Below, piece by piece: positions 1 through 10,751 of a stretch of 64,000 nt of DNA (position 1 is the first letter of the stretch; the number at the start of each line of letters is the position of its first letter). This DNA is from Rosenbergiella metrosideri (GTDB lineage: Bacteria > Pseudomonadota > Gammaproteobacteria > Enterobacterales > Enterobacteriaceae), in the NCBI RefSeq assembly GCF_022602565.1, contig NZ_JALBCV010000010.1, positions 1 to 64,000 on the forward strand, given 5' to 3'. A model generated the notes under the pieces. That model made no database searches and was not told the DNA's origin. It worked only from the letters and a program-made list of their open reading frames with translations. Made by a program: the position numbers and the translations under genes.

Positions 1-85
1 TATCTCGCTTTGCCGTGTCAGTGGATGCGCATTATAGGGAGTTCCGCTCAGAGCGCAAGGGATTATTTAAAAAAAATCATCGGTT
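1..85 (-). promoter_or_regulatory. rRNA operon P1 promoter
   Basis: Read on the minus strand this closely matches the E. coli rrn P1 core promoter. There is a TATAAT -10 box (31-36), a 16-bp spacer, a TTGCGC -35 box (53-58), a GC-rich discriminator starting GCGC directly after the -10, and the downstream string CACTGACACGG seen in E. coli rrnB P1. AT-rich sequence at about 62-78 could be an UP element. The 16S gene must lie beyond the window start. murI precedes it on the same strand, as at E. coli rrnB. The GC-rich discriminator implies growth-rate and ppGpp control, which is inferred from the family. Confidence 0.85.
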
Positions 86-94
86 GCTGGAGAT

Positions 95-955
95 TCATGC
101 AATCCGCTCAATATTTGTAAGATTTTCGAGCTTTTCAAACCGATATTGACGTAAAACGGGTAAAAGTAATGCTGATTTATCATCCTCGAGTGTACTAAAA
201 GCGATATTCGAAGATTGCGAAAGGGTGGGGATAGTGAAATCTTTGAGTAAGAATACCGCTCGACGAGCGACTGCGATCCCCGAATCCACGAAAATTGTCT
301 CACTTGGAAAGACTTGCTGAAGCTCCTCCTTTAATAGAGGGAAGTGCGTACACCCTAAAATGATCGTGTCAGGAATCTTGGCTAACCTTAACCAATCCAT
401 TACCGCTGCCCTGATTTCGTTCAAGCTCACATCTTGTCGCTGTAGTTTGCGCTCTGCTAATTCCACCAGAGAAGATGCACCTAACATCTCAATCTGACAG
501 TCGGTCGCAAATTGTTTGATTAATTCGTAGGTGTATTCCCTTCGTATTGTCCCCTGCGTCGCTAATAAGCCCACTACCCCATTACGTGTCAGTTGCGCTG
601 CAGGTTTTATTGCTGGCACTACACCTATAACTGGAAAACTAAATGTATCCCGAAGTCGAGGTAAAGTTATAGTACTGGCCGTGTTACAAGCAATAACCGC
701 AAGATTGATCGGATACCTATCCGCCATCTGCTGCGTAATCTGTACGACCCGTTCGATAATGAATGACTCCTCTTTAGTACCATAAGGAAAGCCTGCATTA
801 TCGAAAACATAGAGATATCGAGCTGTCGGTAATAGTTTCGCTATTTCGTCATAAACCGAAAGCCCGCCGACTCCAGAGTCAAGAATTAAGATTGTTGGCG
901 CTTCCTCGCCCTGAGACGAACTCATTTCTGAAGGATATTGAATCGGTATAACCAT
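95..955 (-). CDS. murI: glutamate racemase MurI
   Basis: MurI interconverts L- and D-glutamate in the cytoplasm and supplies D-glutamate for peptidoglycan precursors. The 286-residue product matches the E. coli length. It shows the N-terminal DSGVGG motif (Asp26) and the two catalytic cysteines of the family: Cys90 in ACNTAST and Cys202 in GCTHFP. The E. coli enzyme carries a similar N-terminal extension before the racemase core, so the long start is kept. The gene reads toward the rRNA operon promoter at the window edge. In E. coli btuB lies next to murI on its other side; here trmA follows directly in divergent orientation. Function is secure from motifs. Confidence 0.95.
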   Translation of the reverse strand: MVIPIQYPSEMSSSQGEEAPTILILDSGVGGLSVYDEIAKLLPTARYLYVFDNAGFPYGTKEESFIIERVVQITQQMADRYPINLAVIACNTASTITLPRLRDTFSFPVIGVVPAIKPAAQLTRNGVVGLLATQGTIRREYTYELIKQFATDCQIEMLGASSLVELAERKLQRQDVSLNEIRAAVMDWLRLAKIPDTIILGCTHFPLLKEELQQVFPSETIFVDSGIAVARRAVFLLKDFTIPTLSQSSNIAFSTLEDDKSALLLPVLRQYRFEKLENLTNIERIA

Positions 956-1100
956 TATTTTCTCATACGCCTCTGATTATAGTGGCGATGATACCACTCT
1001 CGGCGGGGTTAACTCAGCAACGGATCACGATAGAAGCTGGACATCGTGTAGAGAATCCCTACAATTCTCCGCTGATCAGGCTATTCTATAGGTTCAATTT

Positions 1101-2201
1101 ATGACTCCGGAACATCTTCCCATAACACAATACGATTCACAGCTTACTGAAAAGCATCAACGTCTCAGCGAGCTATTATCGTCCTATCACCATCCTGAGA
1201 TAGAAGTCTTCCGTTCACCTGTGAGTCATTACCGTATGCGTGCAGAATTTCGCCTTTGGCACGAAGGCGACGATTTGTACCATATCATGTTCGACCAAGC
1301 GACAAAGTCACGCATACCGGTTACGCAGTTCCCTGCGGCGAGTGAATTAATCAATCAGCTGATGCCAATCATGATTGAGGCACTCAAGCAGGAGCAAGTC
1401 CTTCGTCATAAAATCTTCCAAATCGATTATCTTACCACCTTAAGTGGTGAAGCTTTAGTCACACTACTCTATCACCGACCATTGAATGATGAATGGATCG
1501 CCGCCGCTAAAACATTGCGAGATCGGTTACGGCAGATGGGGTTCACTATCGACATCATAGGTCGAGCGACAAAGACAAAAATCGTCCTAGATAAAGACTA
1601 TATAGAAGAAGCACTCACCGTAAATGGCGAAACGCTGGTTTATCGACAAGTTGAGAACAGCTTCACGCAGCCTAATGCAGCAATCAATATTTCCATGCTT
1701 GAATGGGCGCAATCTATCACTCAAAACGCGACAGGCGATCTATTAGAACTCTATTGTGGGAATGGTAATTTCTCGATTGCACTAGCGAAAAATTTCGATC
1801 GGGTGCTCGCCACAGAGATAGCGAAACCTTCTGTGGAGTCCGCACAATATAATATTAGCGCCAACAATATCGATAATTTACAGATTATCCGGATGTCTGC
1901 AGAAGAGTTTACACAAGCGATGCAAGGCGTTAGAGAGTTTAACCGCCTCAAAGGCATTGATTTGAAGGCTTACAATTGTGAGACCATTTTTGTCGATCCC
2001 CCTCGCAGCGGACTCGACGAGCAAACGCTAAAAATGGTACAGCAATATCCGCGTATCCTTTATATATCCTGTAATCCGGAAACACTTTGCGAAAATCTGT
2101 CATTACTTTCTGACACACACGCGATCTCTCGCGTGGCATTGTTCGATCAATTCCCCTATACCCATCACATGGAATCTGGCGTTCTACTCACATTGCGTTA
2201 G
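1101..2201 (+). CDS. trmA: tRNA (uracil-5)-methyltransferase TrmA
   Basis: TrmA uses S-adenosylmethionine to make 5-methyluridine at position 54 of the T-loop in almost all tRNAs. At 366 residues it equals the E. coli enzyme. The SAM-binding motif YCGNGNFS is present, as are the DPPRSG segment and the C-terminal SCNPETL motif carrying the nucleophilic cysteine (near residue 324). The final part ends in the HHMESGVLL type sequence typical of the family. It is divergent from murI, with about 145 bp between them for two promoters, and converges on fabR. The btuB gene and cobalamin riboswitch found here in E. coli are absent. Confidence 0.96.
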   Translation: MTPEHLPITQYDSQLTEKHQRLSELLSSYHHPEIEVFRSPVSHYRMRAEFRLWHEGDDLYHIMFDQATKSRIPVTQFPAASELINQLMPIMIEALKQEQVLRHKIFQIDYLTTLSGEALVTLLYHRPLNDEWIAAAKTLRDRLRQMGFTIDIIGRATKTKIVLDKDYIEEALTVNGETLVYRQVENSFTQPNAAINISMLEWAQSITQNATGDLLELYCGNGNFSIALAKNFDRVLATEIAKPSVESAQYNISANNIDNLQIIRMSAEEFTQAMQGVREFNRLKGIDLKAYNCETIFVDPPRSGLDEQTLKMVQQYPRILYISCNPETLCENLSLLSDTHAISRVALFDQFPYTHHMESGVLLTLR

Positions 2202-2208
2202 TGTTATA

Positions 2209-2232
2209 GAACCCTATTTACGAATAGGGTTC
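2209..2232. terminator. hairpin between convergent trmA and fabR
   Basis: A perfect 10-bp inverted repeat, GAACCCTATT / AATAGGGTTC with a four-base TACG loop, lies immediately after the trmA stop and covers the last codons and stop codon of fabR. Neither side has a clear T-run, so it is a terminator-like or transcript-stabilising structure rather than a textbook intrinsic terminator. Confidence 0.55.
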
Positions 2233-2876
2233 ACCTCTTCATGCCCTTCACTATGCAACGCTAACCGTTCTTGTTCGCGGCGGTACCAATAGTAAGCCCC
2301 TTTCGAAATCATCCTAAGTTGTAATACTAGCCGCTCTTCAAGTAGACGCCTATGGGCCAAGTCAATATCCAACGCCTCAGCACCAGCACTAAAAACGATA
2401 GTAACCATCGCTTCTGCCTGGGCTTCTGTAAAGCTTCGAGGCATATGATTTTCAAGTTCAAGATAATCTGCCAATTCCGCAATGAAATGCTGAATCTCTC
2501 GAGCAACCGCGGCACGAAATGCAGAAGAGGTTCCAGATCGCTCGCGTAATAGAAGCCTGAAGGCATTCGGATTATTGCCGATAAACTCCATAAAGGTCGA
2601 GACCGAGGTTCGAATAATACTCCCGCCCTTGGCTATACGCTGGCGTGCTTGGCGCATCAGTTGACGAAGCATCAGACCGCTTTCATCAACCATCGTCAGC
2701 CCTAATTCATCCACATCTTTAAAATGTCGATAGAAAGAGGTTGGGGCGATCCCTGCCTCACGAGCGACCTCGCGTAGACTTAAGCTAGCAAAACTTCGTT
2801 CAGCACTGAGCTGGCTAAAAGCAGCCTCAACCAATGCACGTCTTGTACGTTCTTTTTGCTGCGCTCTAACGCCCAT
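2214..2876 (-). CDS. fabR: TetR-family repressor FabR of unsaturated fatty acid synthesis
   Basis: FabR is a TetR-family repressor that senses unsaturated acyl-ACP/CoA and represses fabB and fabA. The N-terminal helix-turn-helix (about residues 10-55, with [18 protein letters not shown]) is nearly identical to E. coli FabR, and so is most of the ligand domain. The start is placed at the inner ATG (product begins MGVRAQQ). It has an AAGG ribosome site and gives 220 residues, close to E. coli's 215; an ATG eight codons upstream has no such site. In E. coli fabR is followed by yijD; here yijD is missing and the gene ends against trmA. Confidence 0.93.
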   Translation of the reverse strand: MGVRAQQKERTRRALVEAAFSQLSAERSFASLSLREVAREAGIAPTSFYRHFKDVDELGLTMVDESGLMLRQLMRQARQRIAKGGSIIRTSVSTFMEFIGNNPNAFRLLLRERSGTSSAFRAAVAREIQHFIAELADYLELENHMPRSFTEAQAEAMVTIVFSAGAEALDIDLAHRRLLEERLVLQLRMISKGAYYWYRREQERLALHSEGHEEVNPIRK

Positions 2877-3067
2877 GACTTCTGCCTTTTTATCTTTCAT
2901 GATAAGACTATACCAAAGTTTGAGCGTACAGCGGGGGAAACATTATTACGCTCTGTTACTTAAATTTTTGTGCAGAAATGCGGAAAATTGGTTTTACCAT
3001 TTAGCTAATATCGTGAAGATGTTAGAATCAAGTTGTAAAAATGTATAGAGAAATAGGACATATGGGT

Positions 3068-4468
3068 ATGAAACAGTCTTACGATTACGACGCCATTGTC
3101 ATTGGTTCTGGACCTGGTGGTGAAGGTGCCGCAATGGGCCTCGTTAAACAAGGTGCTCACATTGCTGTTATTGAACGCTATCACAATATCGGTGGTGGTT
3201 GTACGCACTGGGGGACGATTCCCTCTAAAGCTTTACGTCACGCAGTTAGCCGTATCATCGAGTTCAATTTGAACCCCCTATACAGCGACCATACTCGCCT
3301 ACTCCGTTCTTCATTCGCCGACATTCTCAAACATACTGAGAACGTAATTCAGCAACAAACCAATATGCGCCAAGGTTTTTATGAAAGAAACCATTGCGCG
3401 TTATTCCAAGGCGATGCACGCTTTATTGATGCTCATACGCTTGAACTCACAACCCACGATGGCTCTATAGAAATATTAACTGCAGAAAAATTCGTCATTG
3501 CCTGCGGTTCACGCCCTTACCACCCAGATAATATCGATTTTACACATCCACGAGTCTACGATTCTGATTCCATCTTAGATTTAAAACACGAACCAAGCCA
3601 TGTCATTATTTATGGTGCTGGAGTAATTGGATGCGAATATGCCTCGATTTTCCGTGGATTGGGGGTAAAAGTTGATCTCATCAACACCCGTGATCGCCTG
3701 CTGGCATTCTTGGACCAAGAAATGTCGGATTCGCTCTCCTACCACTTCTGGAATAATGGCGTAGTGATCCGCCACAATGAAGAATTTGAGAAGGTCGAAG
3801 GCGTTGAGGATGGCGTAATTATGCACCTCAAATCTGGCAAAAAAATGAAAGCCGACTGCTTATTGTTTGCTAATGGTAGGACGGGGAACACCGATTCTCT
3901 CTCATTGGAGAATGCGGGTCTCGAAGCCGATGGTCGTGGCTTATTAAAAGTCAATAATATGTACCAAACCAGCCAGCCTCATATCTTTGCTGTGGGTGAT
4001 GTGATTGGTTATCCAAGTCTAGCTTCTGCAGCCTATGATCAGGGGCGTATTGCAGCTCAAGCTATCATTAAAGGCGAGGCGACAGCACATCTGGTCGAAG
4101 ATATCCCAACGGGGATCTACACCATCCCGGAGATCAGTTCGATTGGGAAAACAGAGCAACAGCTGACGGCAATGAAGGTGCCTTACGAGGTGGGTCGCGC
4201 TCAATTTAAACATCTTGCCCGAGCACAAATTGTAGGGATGAATGTCGGTAGCTTAAAAATCCTTTTCCATCGTGAAACGAAGGAAATTTTAGGGATACAT
4301 TGCTTCGGTGAAAGGGCCGCTGAAATTATTCATATTGGCCAAGCCATTATGGAACAGAAAAATGGTGGGAATACTATAGAGTACTTCGTGAATACCACCT
4401 TTAACTATCCAACAATGGCCGAGGCCTATCGCGTGGCCGCGCTAAACGGTTTAAATAGACTGTTTTAG
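3068..4468 (+). CDS. sthA: soluble pyridine nucleotide transhydrogenase SthA
   Basis: SthA (UdhA) is a cytosolic FAD enzyme that transfers hydride from NADPH to NAD+, relieving NADPH excess. The N-terminal Rossmann motif [12 protein letters not shown] binds FAD. A second nucleotide-binding motif [11 protein letters not shown] lies near residue 185, and the C-terminal dimerisation domain is intact. The redox-disulfide region reads GGGCTHWGT, so the second cysteine of the lipoamide-dehydrogenase pair is absent, as expected for this subfamily. Starting at the ATG with AGGA nine bases upstream gives exactly 466 residues, the E. coli length. The last 18 bp overlap convergent oxyR. Confidence 0.96.
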   Translation: MKQSYDYDAIVIGSGPGGEGAAMGLVKQGAHIAVIERYHNIGGGCTHWGTIPSKALRHAVSRIIEFNLNPLYSDHTRLLRSSFADILKHTENVIQQQTNMRQGFYERNHCALFQGDARFIDAHTLELTTHDGSIEILTAEKFVIACGSRPYHPDNIDFTHPRVYDSDSILDLKHEPSHVIIYGAGVIGCEYASIFRGLGVKVDLINTRDRLLAFLDQEMSDSLSYHFWNNGVVIRHNEEFEKVEGVEDGVIMHLKSGKKMKADCLLFANGRTGNTDSLSLENAGLEADGRGLLKVNNMYQTSQPHIFAVGDVIGYPSLASAAYDQGRIAAQAIIKGEATAHLVEDIPTGIYTIPEISSIGKTEQQLTAMKVPYEVGRAQFKHLARAQIVGMNVGSLKILFHRETKEILGIHCFGERAAEIIHIGQAIMEQKNGGNTIEYFVNTTFNYPTMAEAYRVAALNGLNRLF

Positions 4469-5368
4469 TACATCTGCCGGTAAAGCGTACATATGTGCGC
4501 TTATCGCCTCTGCGAGTTGCTCATAGCGGCTACGCAGAGGTGACCCTGGTCGATAAATCAATGCGACTGTCCGTTGCGGCACCGGCGATTCACATCCAAT
4601 ATAACAGACACCATCTCTTTCTCTCTCCGTCGGCACAGATAGCGCAGGCATCAAGGTTACGCCGCTACCCGCTGCAACCATATTACGCAACGTCTCAAGA
4701 CTCGTCGCACGGAAATGCGTATCTTCATCAGCTCCAGCTTGGAAACAGAATCCCATCGCTTGATCCCGTAAACAATGACCGTCTTCTAGCATCAGTAACT
4801 TTTCACCAGAAAGATCACCCATCGGTATGGTTTGTCGCTGGCACCATGGATGATCACTGTAAACCGCTAATTTCATTGGCTCGTCAAATAAAGGCACTTC
4901 AATAAAAGCCTCAGACTCCTTAACCAACGCCATAATGGCACAGTCTAATTTACCACTGTCGAGCTGAGCGAGTAGCTGATGAGTTTGTGCTTCATGGAGG
5001 TACATCTCAAGTTTAGGAAAACTTTTATGAAGCATAGGAATAATATGTGGCAATAAATACGGCCCGACCGTGGGGATTAAGCCAATATGCAAAGGTCCCG
5101 ACATGGTTTCACCCTGTTGGCTCGCCATCTCCTTGAGGATTTTGACTTCCCGCAAAACTGTACGCGCTTGGTCAACAAGAAGTAAACCGGCTTGCGTGAA
5201 GAGAACTTTGCGGCTAGTTCTTTCCAGTAGCATGACGCCTAACTCATCTTCAAGTTTACGTATCTGTCCACTTAAGGTGGGTTGGCTGACATGACAAGCG
5301 TCGGCCGCTCGTCTAAAATGACGATGTTCTGCGAGCGAAACAAGATATTCCAGATCACGGATATTCAT
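4451..5368 (-). CDS. oxyR: peroxide-sensing LysR regulator OxyR
   Basis: OxyR is a LysR-family activator that is switched on when hydrogen peroxide oxidises two cysteines to a disulfide. The product begins MNIRDLEYL and is 305 residues from the ATG at 5368, which follows a GGGGA ribosome site; this is the E. coli length. The winged helix (about 1-60) contains QPTLSGQI. The sensing pair is present as GHC...GFC, nine residues apart, equivalent to Cys199 and Cys208. The 3' end overlaps sthA. Its upstream region holds an OxyR operator 19 bp from the start codon, so autoregulation is likely. In E. coli the divergent neighbour is the oxyS RNA; here it is a peroxiredoxin gene. Confidence 0.96.
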   Translation of the reverse strand: MNIRDLEYLVSLAEHRHFRRAADACHVSQPTLSGQIRKLEDELGVMLLERTSRKVLFTQAGLLLVDQARTVLREVKILKEMASQQGETMSGPLHIGLIPTVGPYLLPHIIPMLHKSFPKLEMYLHEAQTHQLLAQLDSGKLDCAIMALVKESEAFIEVPLFDEPMKLAVYSDHPWCQRQTIPMGDLSGEKLLMLEDGHCLRDQAMGFCFQAGADEDTHFRATSLETLRNMVAAGSGVTLMPALSVPTERERDGVCYIGCESPVPQRTVALIYRPGSPLRSRYEQLAEAISAHMYALPADVLKQSI

Positions 5369-5386
5369 TAATCCCCTTCCTTCATG

Positions 5387-5452
5387 ATAGGTCGTAACGA
5401 TAGGTAGCATAGCAACGAACGATTAGCCCTATCAAGGAATGTCTCATATTAT
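5387..5452 (+). promoter_or_regulatory. OxyR operator and promoter of prx-grx
   Basis: The sequence shows ATAG-N7-CGAT-N7-ATAG-N7-CGAT at 5387-5423. This has the exact spacing of the four-part oxidised-OxyR site (ATAG-N7-CTAT-N7-ATAG-N7-CTAT), and three of the four internal preferred T/A positions match. Immediately downstream, a TATTAT -10 box (5447-5452) lies 17 bp from a poor -35 that abuts the operator, as expected for an OxyR-activated promoter of the fusion gene. The same operator sits just upstream of oxyR on the other strand, consistent with autorepression. Binding is inferred from pattern only. Confidence 0.75.
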
Positions 5453-5496
5453 TAACTCATCAAACAGTTAACCTATATCAAATAGTGGAGTAAAAC

Positions 5497-6231
5497 ATGC
5501 CATTAGAGAATCAAGAAGGTAAAAACGTCCCGCAAGTAACGTTCCATACACGTCAGGGTGACAAGTGGGTCGATCTGACCACCGATGATTTATTCAAAAA
5601 TAAAACTGTCATTGTTTTCTCTTTACCTGGCGCATTCACGCCAACCTGTTCTTCAAGCCATTTGCCACGTTACAACGAGCTGCATAGTGTATTCGCAGCA
5701 CACGGCGTTGATGAGATCTTATGTGTTTCCGTTAACGATACTTTCGTGATGAATGCATGGAAACAAGATCAACACGCCGAAAAAATTACATTTATCCCAG
5801 ATGGCAACGGTGACTTCAGCCGTGGCATGGGAATGTTGGTCGGTAAAGATGATTTAGGCTTTGGTGAGCGTTCATGGCGCTATTCTATGCTAGTACGCGA
5901 TGGAAAAATCGAGAAGATGTTCATCGAACCAGACCAACCGGGCGACCCGTTTGAAGTCTCTGACGCTGATACCATGCTGAAATACTTGGCACCAGACCAT
6001 AAATTACAAGAGTCTGTGTCAATTATTACTAAGCCAGGTTGTCCTTTCTGTGCAAAAGCGAAACAGCTGTTGCAAGACAAAGGTCTTCAATATGAAGAGT
6101 TGGTCTTGGGCCAAGATGCGACCACGGTTAGCTTACGCGCTATCACGGGCCGTTCTACCGTTCCACAAGTCTTTATCGGAGGCCGCCACATCGGGGGTAG
6201 CGACGATTTAGAGAAGCACTTTGCTGTATAA
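5497..6231 (+). CDS. hybrid peroxiredoxin-glutaredoxin (Prx5-Grx)
   Basis: This 244-residue protein fuses a Prx5-type peroxiredoxin (about 1-165) to a glutaredoxin (about 172-244). The peroxidatic cysteine is Cys51 in PGAFTPTC, and the glutaredoxin site is CPFC at 182-185 with TVPQVFIGG at 221-229. Such fusions reduce hydrogen peroxide and alkyl hydroperoxides using glutathione directly. The ATG is preceded by a GGAG ribosome site. It is transcribed away from oxyR behind an OxyR operator and ends at a strong terminator, so it is probably a single-gene peroxide-inducible unit. Similar hybrids are known in Haemophilus and Yersinia; E. coli has none at this locus. Confidence 0.93.
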   Translation: MPLENQEGKNVPQVTFHTRQGDKWVDLTTDDLFKNKTVIVFSLPGAFTPTCSSSHLPRYNELHSVFAAHGVDEILCVSVNDTFVMNAWKQDQHAEKITFIPDGNGDFSRGMGMLVGKDDLGFGERSWRYSMLVRDGKIEKMFIEPDQPGDPFEVSDADTMLKYLAPDHKLQESVSIITKPGCPFCAKAKQLLQDKGLQYEELVLGQDATTVSLRAITGRSTVPQVFIGGRHIGGSDDLEKHFAV

Positions 6232-6263
6232 AATATTATAAGAAGAAAGTGCCACACCAGGGT

Positions 6264-6293
6264 AGCGGACGAATTTTCGTCCGCTTTTTTTTT
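6264..6293 (+). terminator. intrinsic terminator of prx-grx
   Basis: A 10-bp perfect stem, AGCGGACGAA / TTCGTCCGCT, with a two-base loop is followed by nine T residues. The T-run reaches into the argH stop codon of the opposite strand. No T-run follows the hairpin on the minus strand, so it mainly serves the peroxiredoxin gene. Confidence 0.9.
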
Positions 6294-7665
6294 ACGCTAA
6301 ACGAATACGTGCTTGTTCAATTGCAAAAGTGACTTGCTCACGGGCTACGCCGCCTTTGGCATTACGCTTATCGAGACAAGACTCAAGCGATAAGAGTGGA
6401 TAGACGTCTTCTTCAATCGTATCGCTAAACTGTTTAAAATGATCCAACGATAACTGCTCAAGAGGAATACCTTGTTTGATGGCCGCTACCACGACTTCCC
6501 CCACAATATGGTGAGCCTCACGGAAAGGTACGCCCTTAGCAACCAGATAGTCCGCCAGCTCCGTAGAGTTAGCATAGCCTTGTTCTGCCGCTTCTTTGCA
6601 ACGTGCGGAGTTAAGTTGAATATCTTCTAAGACTAAGCAGCTCATGTGCAGACACTCTAACCAAGTATCTAACGCATCAAATAGCCCTTCTTTGTCTTCT
6701 TGCATATCTTTATTGTAAGCCAGAGGCAATCCTTTAAGCGTCATCATCATACCCGTTAGAGCGCCCTGAACACGGCCACACTTACCGCGAATGAGCTCTA
6801 GCGCATCGGGATTCTTCTTTTGTGGCATTAAGGATGAGCCAGAAGTGACTTTATCGGATAGCTCAATAAAACCCGCCTCACCCGAGTTAAAGAAAATCAT
6901 ATCTTCAGCGAAGCGTGATAAGTGCATCATACTAATGGAGGCATGGCTCATTAACTCCAACGCGTGGTCACGGTCAGAGACTGAATCAAGGCTATTACGC
7001 GTTGCACTGGCGAAACCTAACCATTCAGCCAATTGGTCACGATCAATAGGGTACGCTGTTCCAGCCAATGCACCACACCCTAGAGGGCTAACATCAAGGC
7101 GCTTTAAAGCATCCTCTAAACGGCTTTCATCACGGGCTAACATTTCGGTGTAAGCTAAACACCAGTGGGCAAAGGTGATAGGTTGAGCGCGTTGTAAATG
7201 AGTGTAGCCTGGCATCACTACGTCTTGATGCGCAGAGGCCGTTTCGACTAGTGCGCGTTGAATTGCGCGGACCGCAGTGATTAATTCATTGACCTGAAAC
7301 TTACACCATAGTTTTAAATCGGTCGCCACTTGGTCATTACGGCTGCGGCCAGTGTGCAGTTTTTTTCCTAAATCACCGACCTTCTCGATGAGTTTTCCTT
7401 CAACCCAACTGTGGATATCTTCTGCATCACTTTCCAGAATCTGCATGGGGTTGTCGCGCACTTCAGCCAGCAATTCAGTCAACGCTTGCTCTAGACGTTG
7501 TTGCTCCTCACCAGTCAAAACATTGACGGTGACAAGGGCTTTAGACCACGCTACCGAGCCAGTAATATCTTGCTCAGCCAAACGGTAGTCAAAACGTAAT
7601 GAGTCGTTGAAATGTTTAAACCGCTGATCGGCTGCCTGAGTGAACCGTCCGCCCCACAATGCCAT
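6292..7665 (-). CDS. argH: argininosuccinate lyase ArgH
   Basis: ArgH splits argininosuccinate into arginine and fumarate, the last step of arginine synthesis. The start at 7665 (product MALWGGRF) follows an AGGAGA ribosome site and gives 457 residues, the E. coli length. An in-frame start 15 codons further upstream is rejected because it lies before that site. The fumarase/lyase superfamily signature [11 protein letters not shown] is present, as are the HTGRSRNDQ substrate-binding segment and the GYTHLQ catalytic region. It is the last gene of the argCBGH unit on the minus strand, 53 bp behind argG. Confidence 0.96.
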   Translation of the reverse strand: MALWGGRFTQAADQRFKHFNDSLRFDYRLAEQDITGSVAWSKALVTVNVLTGEEQQRLEQALTELLAEVRDNPMQILESDAEDIHSWVEGKLIEKVGDLGKKLHTGRSRNDQVATDLKLWCKFQVNELITAVRAIQRALVETASAHQDVVMPGYTHLQRAQPITFAHWCLAYTEMLARDESRLEDALKRLDVSPLGCGALAGTAYPIDRDQLAEWLGFASATRNSLDSVSDRDHALELMSHASISMMHLSRFAEDMIFFNSGEAGFIELSDKVTSGSSLMPQKKNPDALELIRGKCGRVQGALTGMMMTLKGLPLAYNKDMQEDKEGLFDALDTWLECLHMSCLVLEDIQLNSARCKEAAEQGYANSTELADYLVAKGVPFREAHHIVGEVVVAAIKQGIPLEQLSLDHFKQFSDTIEEDVYPLLSLESCLDKRNAKGGVAREQVTFAIEQARIRLA

Positions 7666-7718
7666 GGTAACTCTCCTAAAAAATAGATAAGGAGGTGGCA
7701 CTACGGCCACCTAAAGAC

Positions 7719-8927
7719 TTATTGTTGTTTTAATGCCCGGATACGAGAAGACAGCGAGTAAAGACGGATAAATCCTTCCGCATGGCTGTGATCATAAACT
7801 TCATCTTCGCCAAAGGTCGCAAACTCTTCAGAATAGAGGCTATTGTCAGATTTCTTTTTAATTGCCGTGGCGTGCCCTTTATAAAGACGAATAACCACTT
7901 CACCATTCAGCTCTTCCGCTAAGGATTCAGCAGAGGCTTGCAGCGCTTTACGGATTGGAGTGAACCAGCGTCCGTCATAGACGACATAAGACATTTCCAA
8001 ACCAAGCTGCTCGCGCCATTTGAAGCTATCACGGTCTAAAACCAATTGTTCAACGGCACGTAAGGCATTGACCATAATGGTGCCGCCTGGGGTTTCATAG
8101 CAACCACGTGATTTCATACCGACTAAACGGTTTTCAACGATATCAATTCTTCCCACGCCATGTTTGGCACCCAGAACATTCAGTTTTTCTAACGCTTGGA
8201 ACGGGCTTAGTCTTTCACCATTAACCGCGACGACTTTGCCTTTCTCGACCGTCAGGGTAACTTCTTCAGGTTGCTCTGGTGCTTCTAATGGGTCGACTGT
8301 CCAAACCCAGCAATCTTGGTTTGCAGCATTGGCAGGACTCTCTAATACGCCACCTTCAGTGGAGATATGCCACGCGTTTTCATCACGGCTATAAATTTTT
8401 TCCAAACTGGCAGTAGTAGGGATATCACGCTGTTTGAGGTAATCCAAGAGAGCTTCACGAGAACGTAGATCCCACTCACGCCAAGGTGCAATCACTTTCA
8501 GTTGCGGTGCTAAGGCTGCGTAAGTGCTCTCAAAACGGACTTGGTCATTACCTTTACCAGTCGCGCCATGGCACAGTGCATCGGCGCCTACTTTCAGCGC
8601 CACTTCAACCTGAGCCTTGGCGATAATCGGACGCGCCATAGAGGTTCCCAGTAAGTATGTCCCTTCATACAGTGCCCCTGTTTGTAGGACTGGATAGACA
8701 TATTCACGGATAAACTCTTCACGTAAATCAACGACGTGGCACTCGCTGGCACCAGACTGCATCGCCTTTTTCTCTACGCCTTCTAAATCAGCAGGATCTT
8801 GGCCAACGTTGGCAACAAATGCGACAACTTCACAGCCATAATTTTCTTTTAACCACGGGATAATCGCCGAAGTATCAAGACCACCTGAATACGCTAAAAC
8901 AATTTTATTAATATTTTGAGTTTGCAT
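7719..8927 (-). CDS. argG: argininosuccinate synthase ArgG (400-residue type)
   Basis: ArgG joins citrulline and aspartate with ATP to form argininosuccinate. The N-terminal ATP-pyrophosphatase loop [10 protein letters not shown] is at residues 11-20, followed by [14 protein letters not shown]. At 402 residues it belongs to the widespread shorter type found in Yersinia, Vibrio and Bacillus. E. coli has a divergent 447-residue enzyme encoded away from the other arg genes. Here argG sits between argB and argH on the same strand, so it is cotranscribed with them under the ARG boxes upstream of argC. An AAGGAT ribosome site precedes the ATG. Confidence 0.95.
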   Translation of the reverse strand: MQTQNINKIVLAYSGGLDTSAIIPWLKENYGCEVVAFVANVGQDPADLEGVEKKAMQSGASECHVVDLREEFIREYVYPVLQTGALYEGTYLLGTSMARPIIAKAQVEVALKVGADALCHGATGKGNDQVRFESTYAALAPQLKVIAPWREWDLRSREALLDYLKQRDIPTTASLEKIYSRDENAWHISTEGGVLESPANAANQDCWVWTVDPLEAPEQPEEVTLTVEKGKVVAVNGERLSPFQALEKLNVLGAKHGVGRIDIVENRLVGMKSRGCYETPGGTIMVNALRAVEQLVLDRDSFKWREQLGLEMSYVVYDGRWFTPIRKALQASAESLAEELNGEVVIRLYKGHATAIKKKSDNSLYSEEFATFGEDEVYDHSHAEGFIRLYSLSSRIRALKQQ

Positions 8928-8954
8928 TATAGATCCTTGAAAATATTCTTTAAA

Positions 8955-9731
8955 TTACGCAACAATCCGCGTACCAATGGCTAAGCCATTAAATAAGTCT
9001 GGCAGTTTTTCAGCATGTCGCCAGCTAGCAATGTCGACCGGTCTGTTTAAGGTCCGCGCAGCATCTAATGCCGCATTCACTTTCACGATCATGCCATCAG
9101 TAATAATGCCCTGATCAATCAACGTTTCCGCCATTTGTGCCGACATTTGATCGATTTTTTGTCCTTTACCGTCCAAAATCCCACTCACATCGGACAGAAG
9201 AATCAAATCGGCACCTAAAGCTGCTGCCAACGCCGTCGCCGCTTGGTCTGCATTAACATTCATCAGCTGCCCCCCATCAGTAATACCGATAGAACTGATA
9301 ATTGGCAAATATTCAGCCGCTAAAAGTGTATTTAACAGTGCCGGATTTCCAGCAGAAGCCTTACCTACATGGCCAAGAGATTCATCTAATTGCGTGACTT
9401 CGGTGATACTGCCATCCCCCAACGATAGCCCAACGGCTGAAATACCGTATTTTTTGGCCCACGCTAACAAAGTCTTATTCGCCGTTCCCGCTAAAGCACC
9501 GGTGATGATATCGATCTGATCAGCCGGAGTGACGCGTAATCCATTCTTTTTTTTCACCGGGAGATTCAGCTGACTCATAAGCTCATCGACTAAGCAGCCT
9601 CCACCATGAACAATAACCAATGGGCGTTGATGTTGCATGCGATATTGCTGTAGTGCGTCAAAGAGCCTAGACAGGGCTTCTTCGCTGTCTAACAGAACAC
9701 CACCTAGCTTAATAATTAATGGATTTTCCAT
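8955..9731 (-). CDS. argB: acetylglutamate kinase ArgB
   Basis: ArgB phosphorylates N-acetylglutamate, the second step of arginine synthesis. The N-terminal KLGG loop and the VHGGGC segment of the amino-acid kinase fold are visible, and NVNADQAA and [13 protein letters not shown] follow in the nucleotide half. The ATG at 9731 (product [11 protein letters not shown]) is chosen over an upstream TTG because a GAAGAG ribosome site is then about nine bases away, and it gives 258 residues as in E. coli. The gene lies 15 bp after argC and 27 bp before argG in the same unit. Confidence 0.95.
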   Translation of the reverse strand: MENPLIIKLGGVLLDSEEALSRLFDALQQYRMQHQRPLVIVHGGGCLVDELMSQLNLPVKKKNGLRVTPADQIDIITGALAGTANKTLLAWAKKYGISAVGLSLGDGSITEVTQLDESLGHVGKASAGNPALLNTLLAAEYLPIISSIGITDGGQLMNVNADQAATALAAALGADLILLSDVSGILDGKGQKIDQMSAQMAETLIDQGIITDGMIVKVNAALDAARTLNRPVDIASWRHAEKLPDLFNGLAIGTRIVA

Positions 9732-9746
9732 AATCAATGACTCTTC

Positions 9747-10751
9747 TTAAAGTAAGGAAAGGGTGGATGAAAAGTTAAACCGAATATTTAAGCATTGCAC
9801 TGCTTGGGAAGCCGCCCCTTTCAATAGATTATCTTCAACACTGACCAAAATGAGATGCTGGCCCTCTATGGCAAAGCCGATATCACAATAAGGTAGGCCA
9901 ACGACCGATTTCAGCGCTGGCACGCCCTCATCATAAATTCTGACTAAAGGCTGACTATCATAAGCTTGATGGAAGATAGCCAAAATCTCTTCGCGAGTGA
10001 GTGTTTGTGTTAGCTTACAAGTGATCGTTTCAGAGATGCCCCGAGGAAAATCGCCCAAATGAGGAGTAAAGATAACTTGCGTACCAAGGTGTGTCGCAAT
10101 CTCAGGTTGGTGCCGATGGGTAAAAATACCATAGGGTTGTAAGCTGACTTCACACAGACTCGTTTTAAGGGAAGCCTTACGTCCAGCACCACTAACACCG
10201 CTCGTCGCATTAATGACTGGCCAAAAATCGGTATTTAATAACTGGCGATCTAGTAAAGGTTTTAGCGCTAATTGGGCCGCTGTGGGATAACAGCCGGGGA
10301 CCGCGATGAGCTGTGCAGTCTGAATTTTTTCAGCCTGCCACTCGGCCAAGCCATAAACCGCCTTCGCTAACCAGTCTGTATGTTGGTGAGTAAATCCGTA
10401 ATAACGGGTATAAAACTCTGGATCATTAACCCGATAAGCACCGGAAAGATCGAAGACAGTACAACCCGCATTGAGAAAAATAGGGGCTAAATCATGGCTG
10501 ACTTCATGGGCGGTAGCTAAAAAGACAACATCATGTTTTTCCGCCAACGCCTGCGGATCAGTCATCCCGTGTAACGCGATATCAAGTCGGCCTTTGAGTT
10601 GCGGATAAAGATCTGATAATAATTTACCTGCATCTTCACTTTTCGCAGACACTGCCACAGTGGCAAGGTTAACTTCAGGGTGACGATTCAAGTAGGTTGC
10701 CAGTTCCGCACCGGCATATCCGCTAGCGCCAACAATCAATGCATTTAACAT
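9747..10751 (-). CDS. argC: N-acetyl-gamma-glutamyl-phosphate reductase ArgC
   Basis: ArgC reduces N-acetylglutamyl phosphate to the semialdehyde with NADPH. The Rossmann motif [10 protein letters not shown] is at residues 8-17, and the catalytic cysteine is Cys154 in PGCYPTA. Its 334 residues equal the E. coli enzyme. It is the first gene of the argCBGH unit. Its ATG follows an AAAGG ribosome site, and the 160-bp gap to divergent argE carries two ArgR boxes. The C-terminal 20 or so residues are less conserved. Confidence 0.96.
   Translation of the reverse strand: MLNALIVGASGYAGAELATYLNRHPEVNLATVAVSAKSEDAGKLLSDLYPQLKGRLDIALHGMTDPQALAEKHDVVFLATAHEVSHDLAPIFLNAGCTVFDLSGAYRVNDPEFYTRYYGFTHQHTDWLAKAVYGLAEWQAEKIQTAQLIAVPGCYPTAAQLALKPLLDRQLLNTDFWPVINATSGVSGAGRKASLKTSLCEVSLQPYGIFTHRHQPEIATHLGTQVIFTPHLGDFPRGISETITCKLTQTLTREEILAIFHQAYDSQPLVRIYDEGVPALKSVVGLPYCDIGFAIEGQHLILVSVEDNLLKGAASQAVQCLNIRFNFSSTLSLL

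Noticed and set aside
4495-4905. 136-codon open frame antisense to oxyR
   Set aside because: Opposite a conserved coding region, no homology recognised, no ribosome site.
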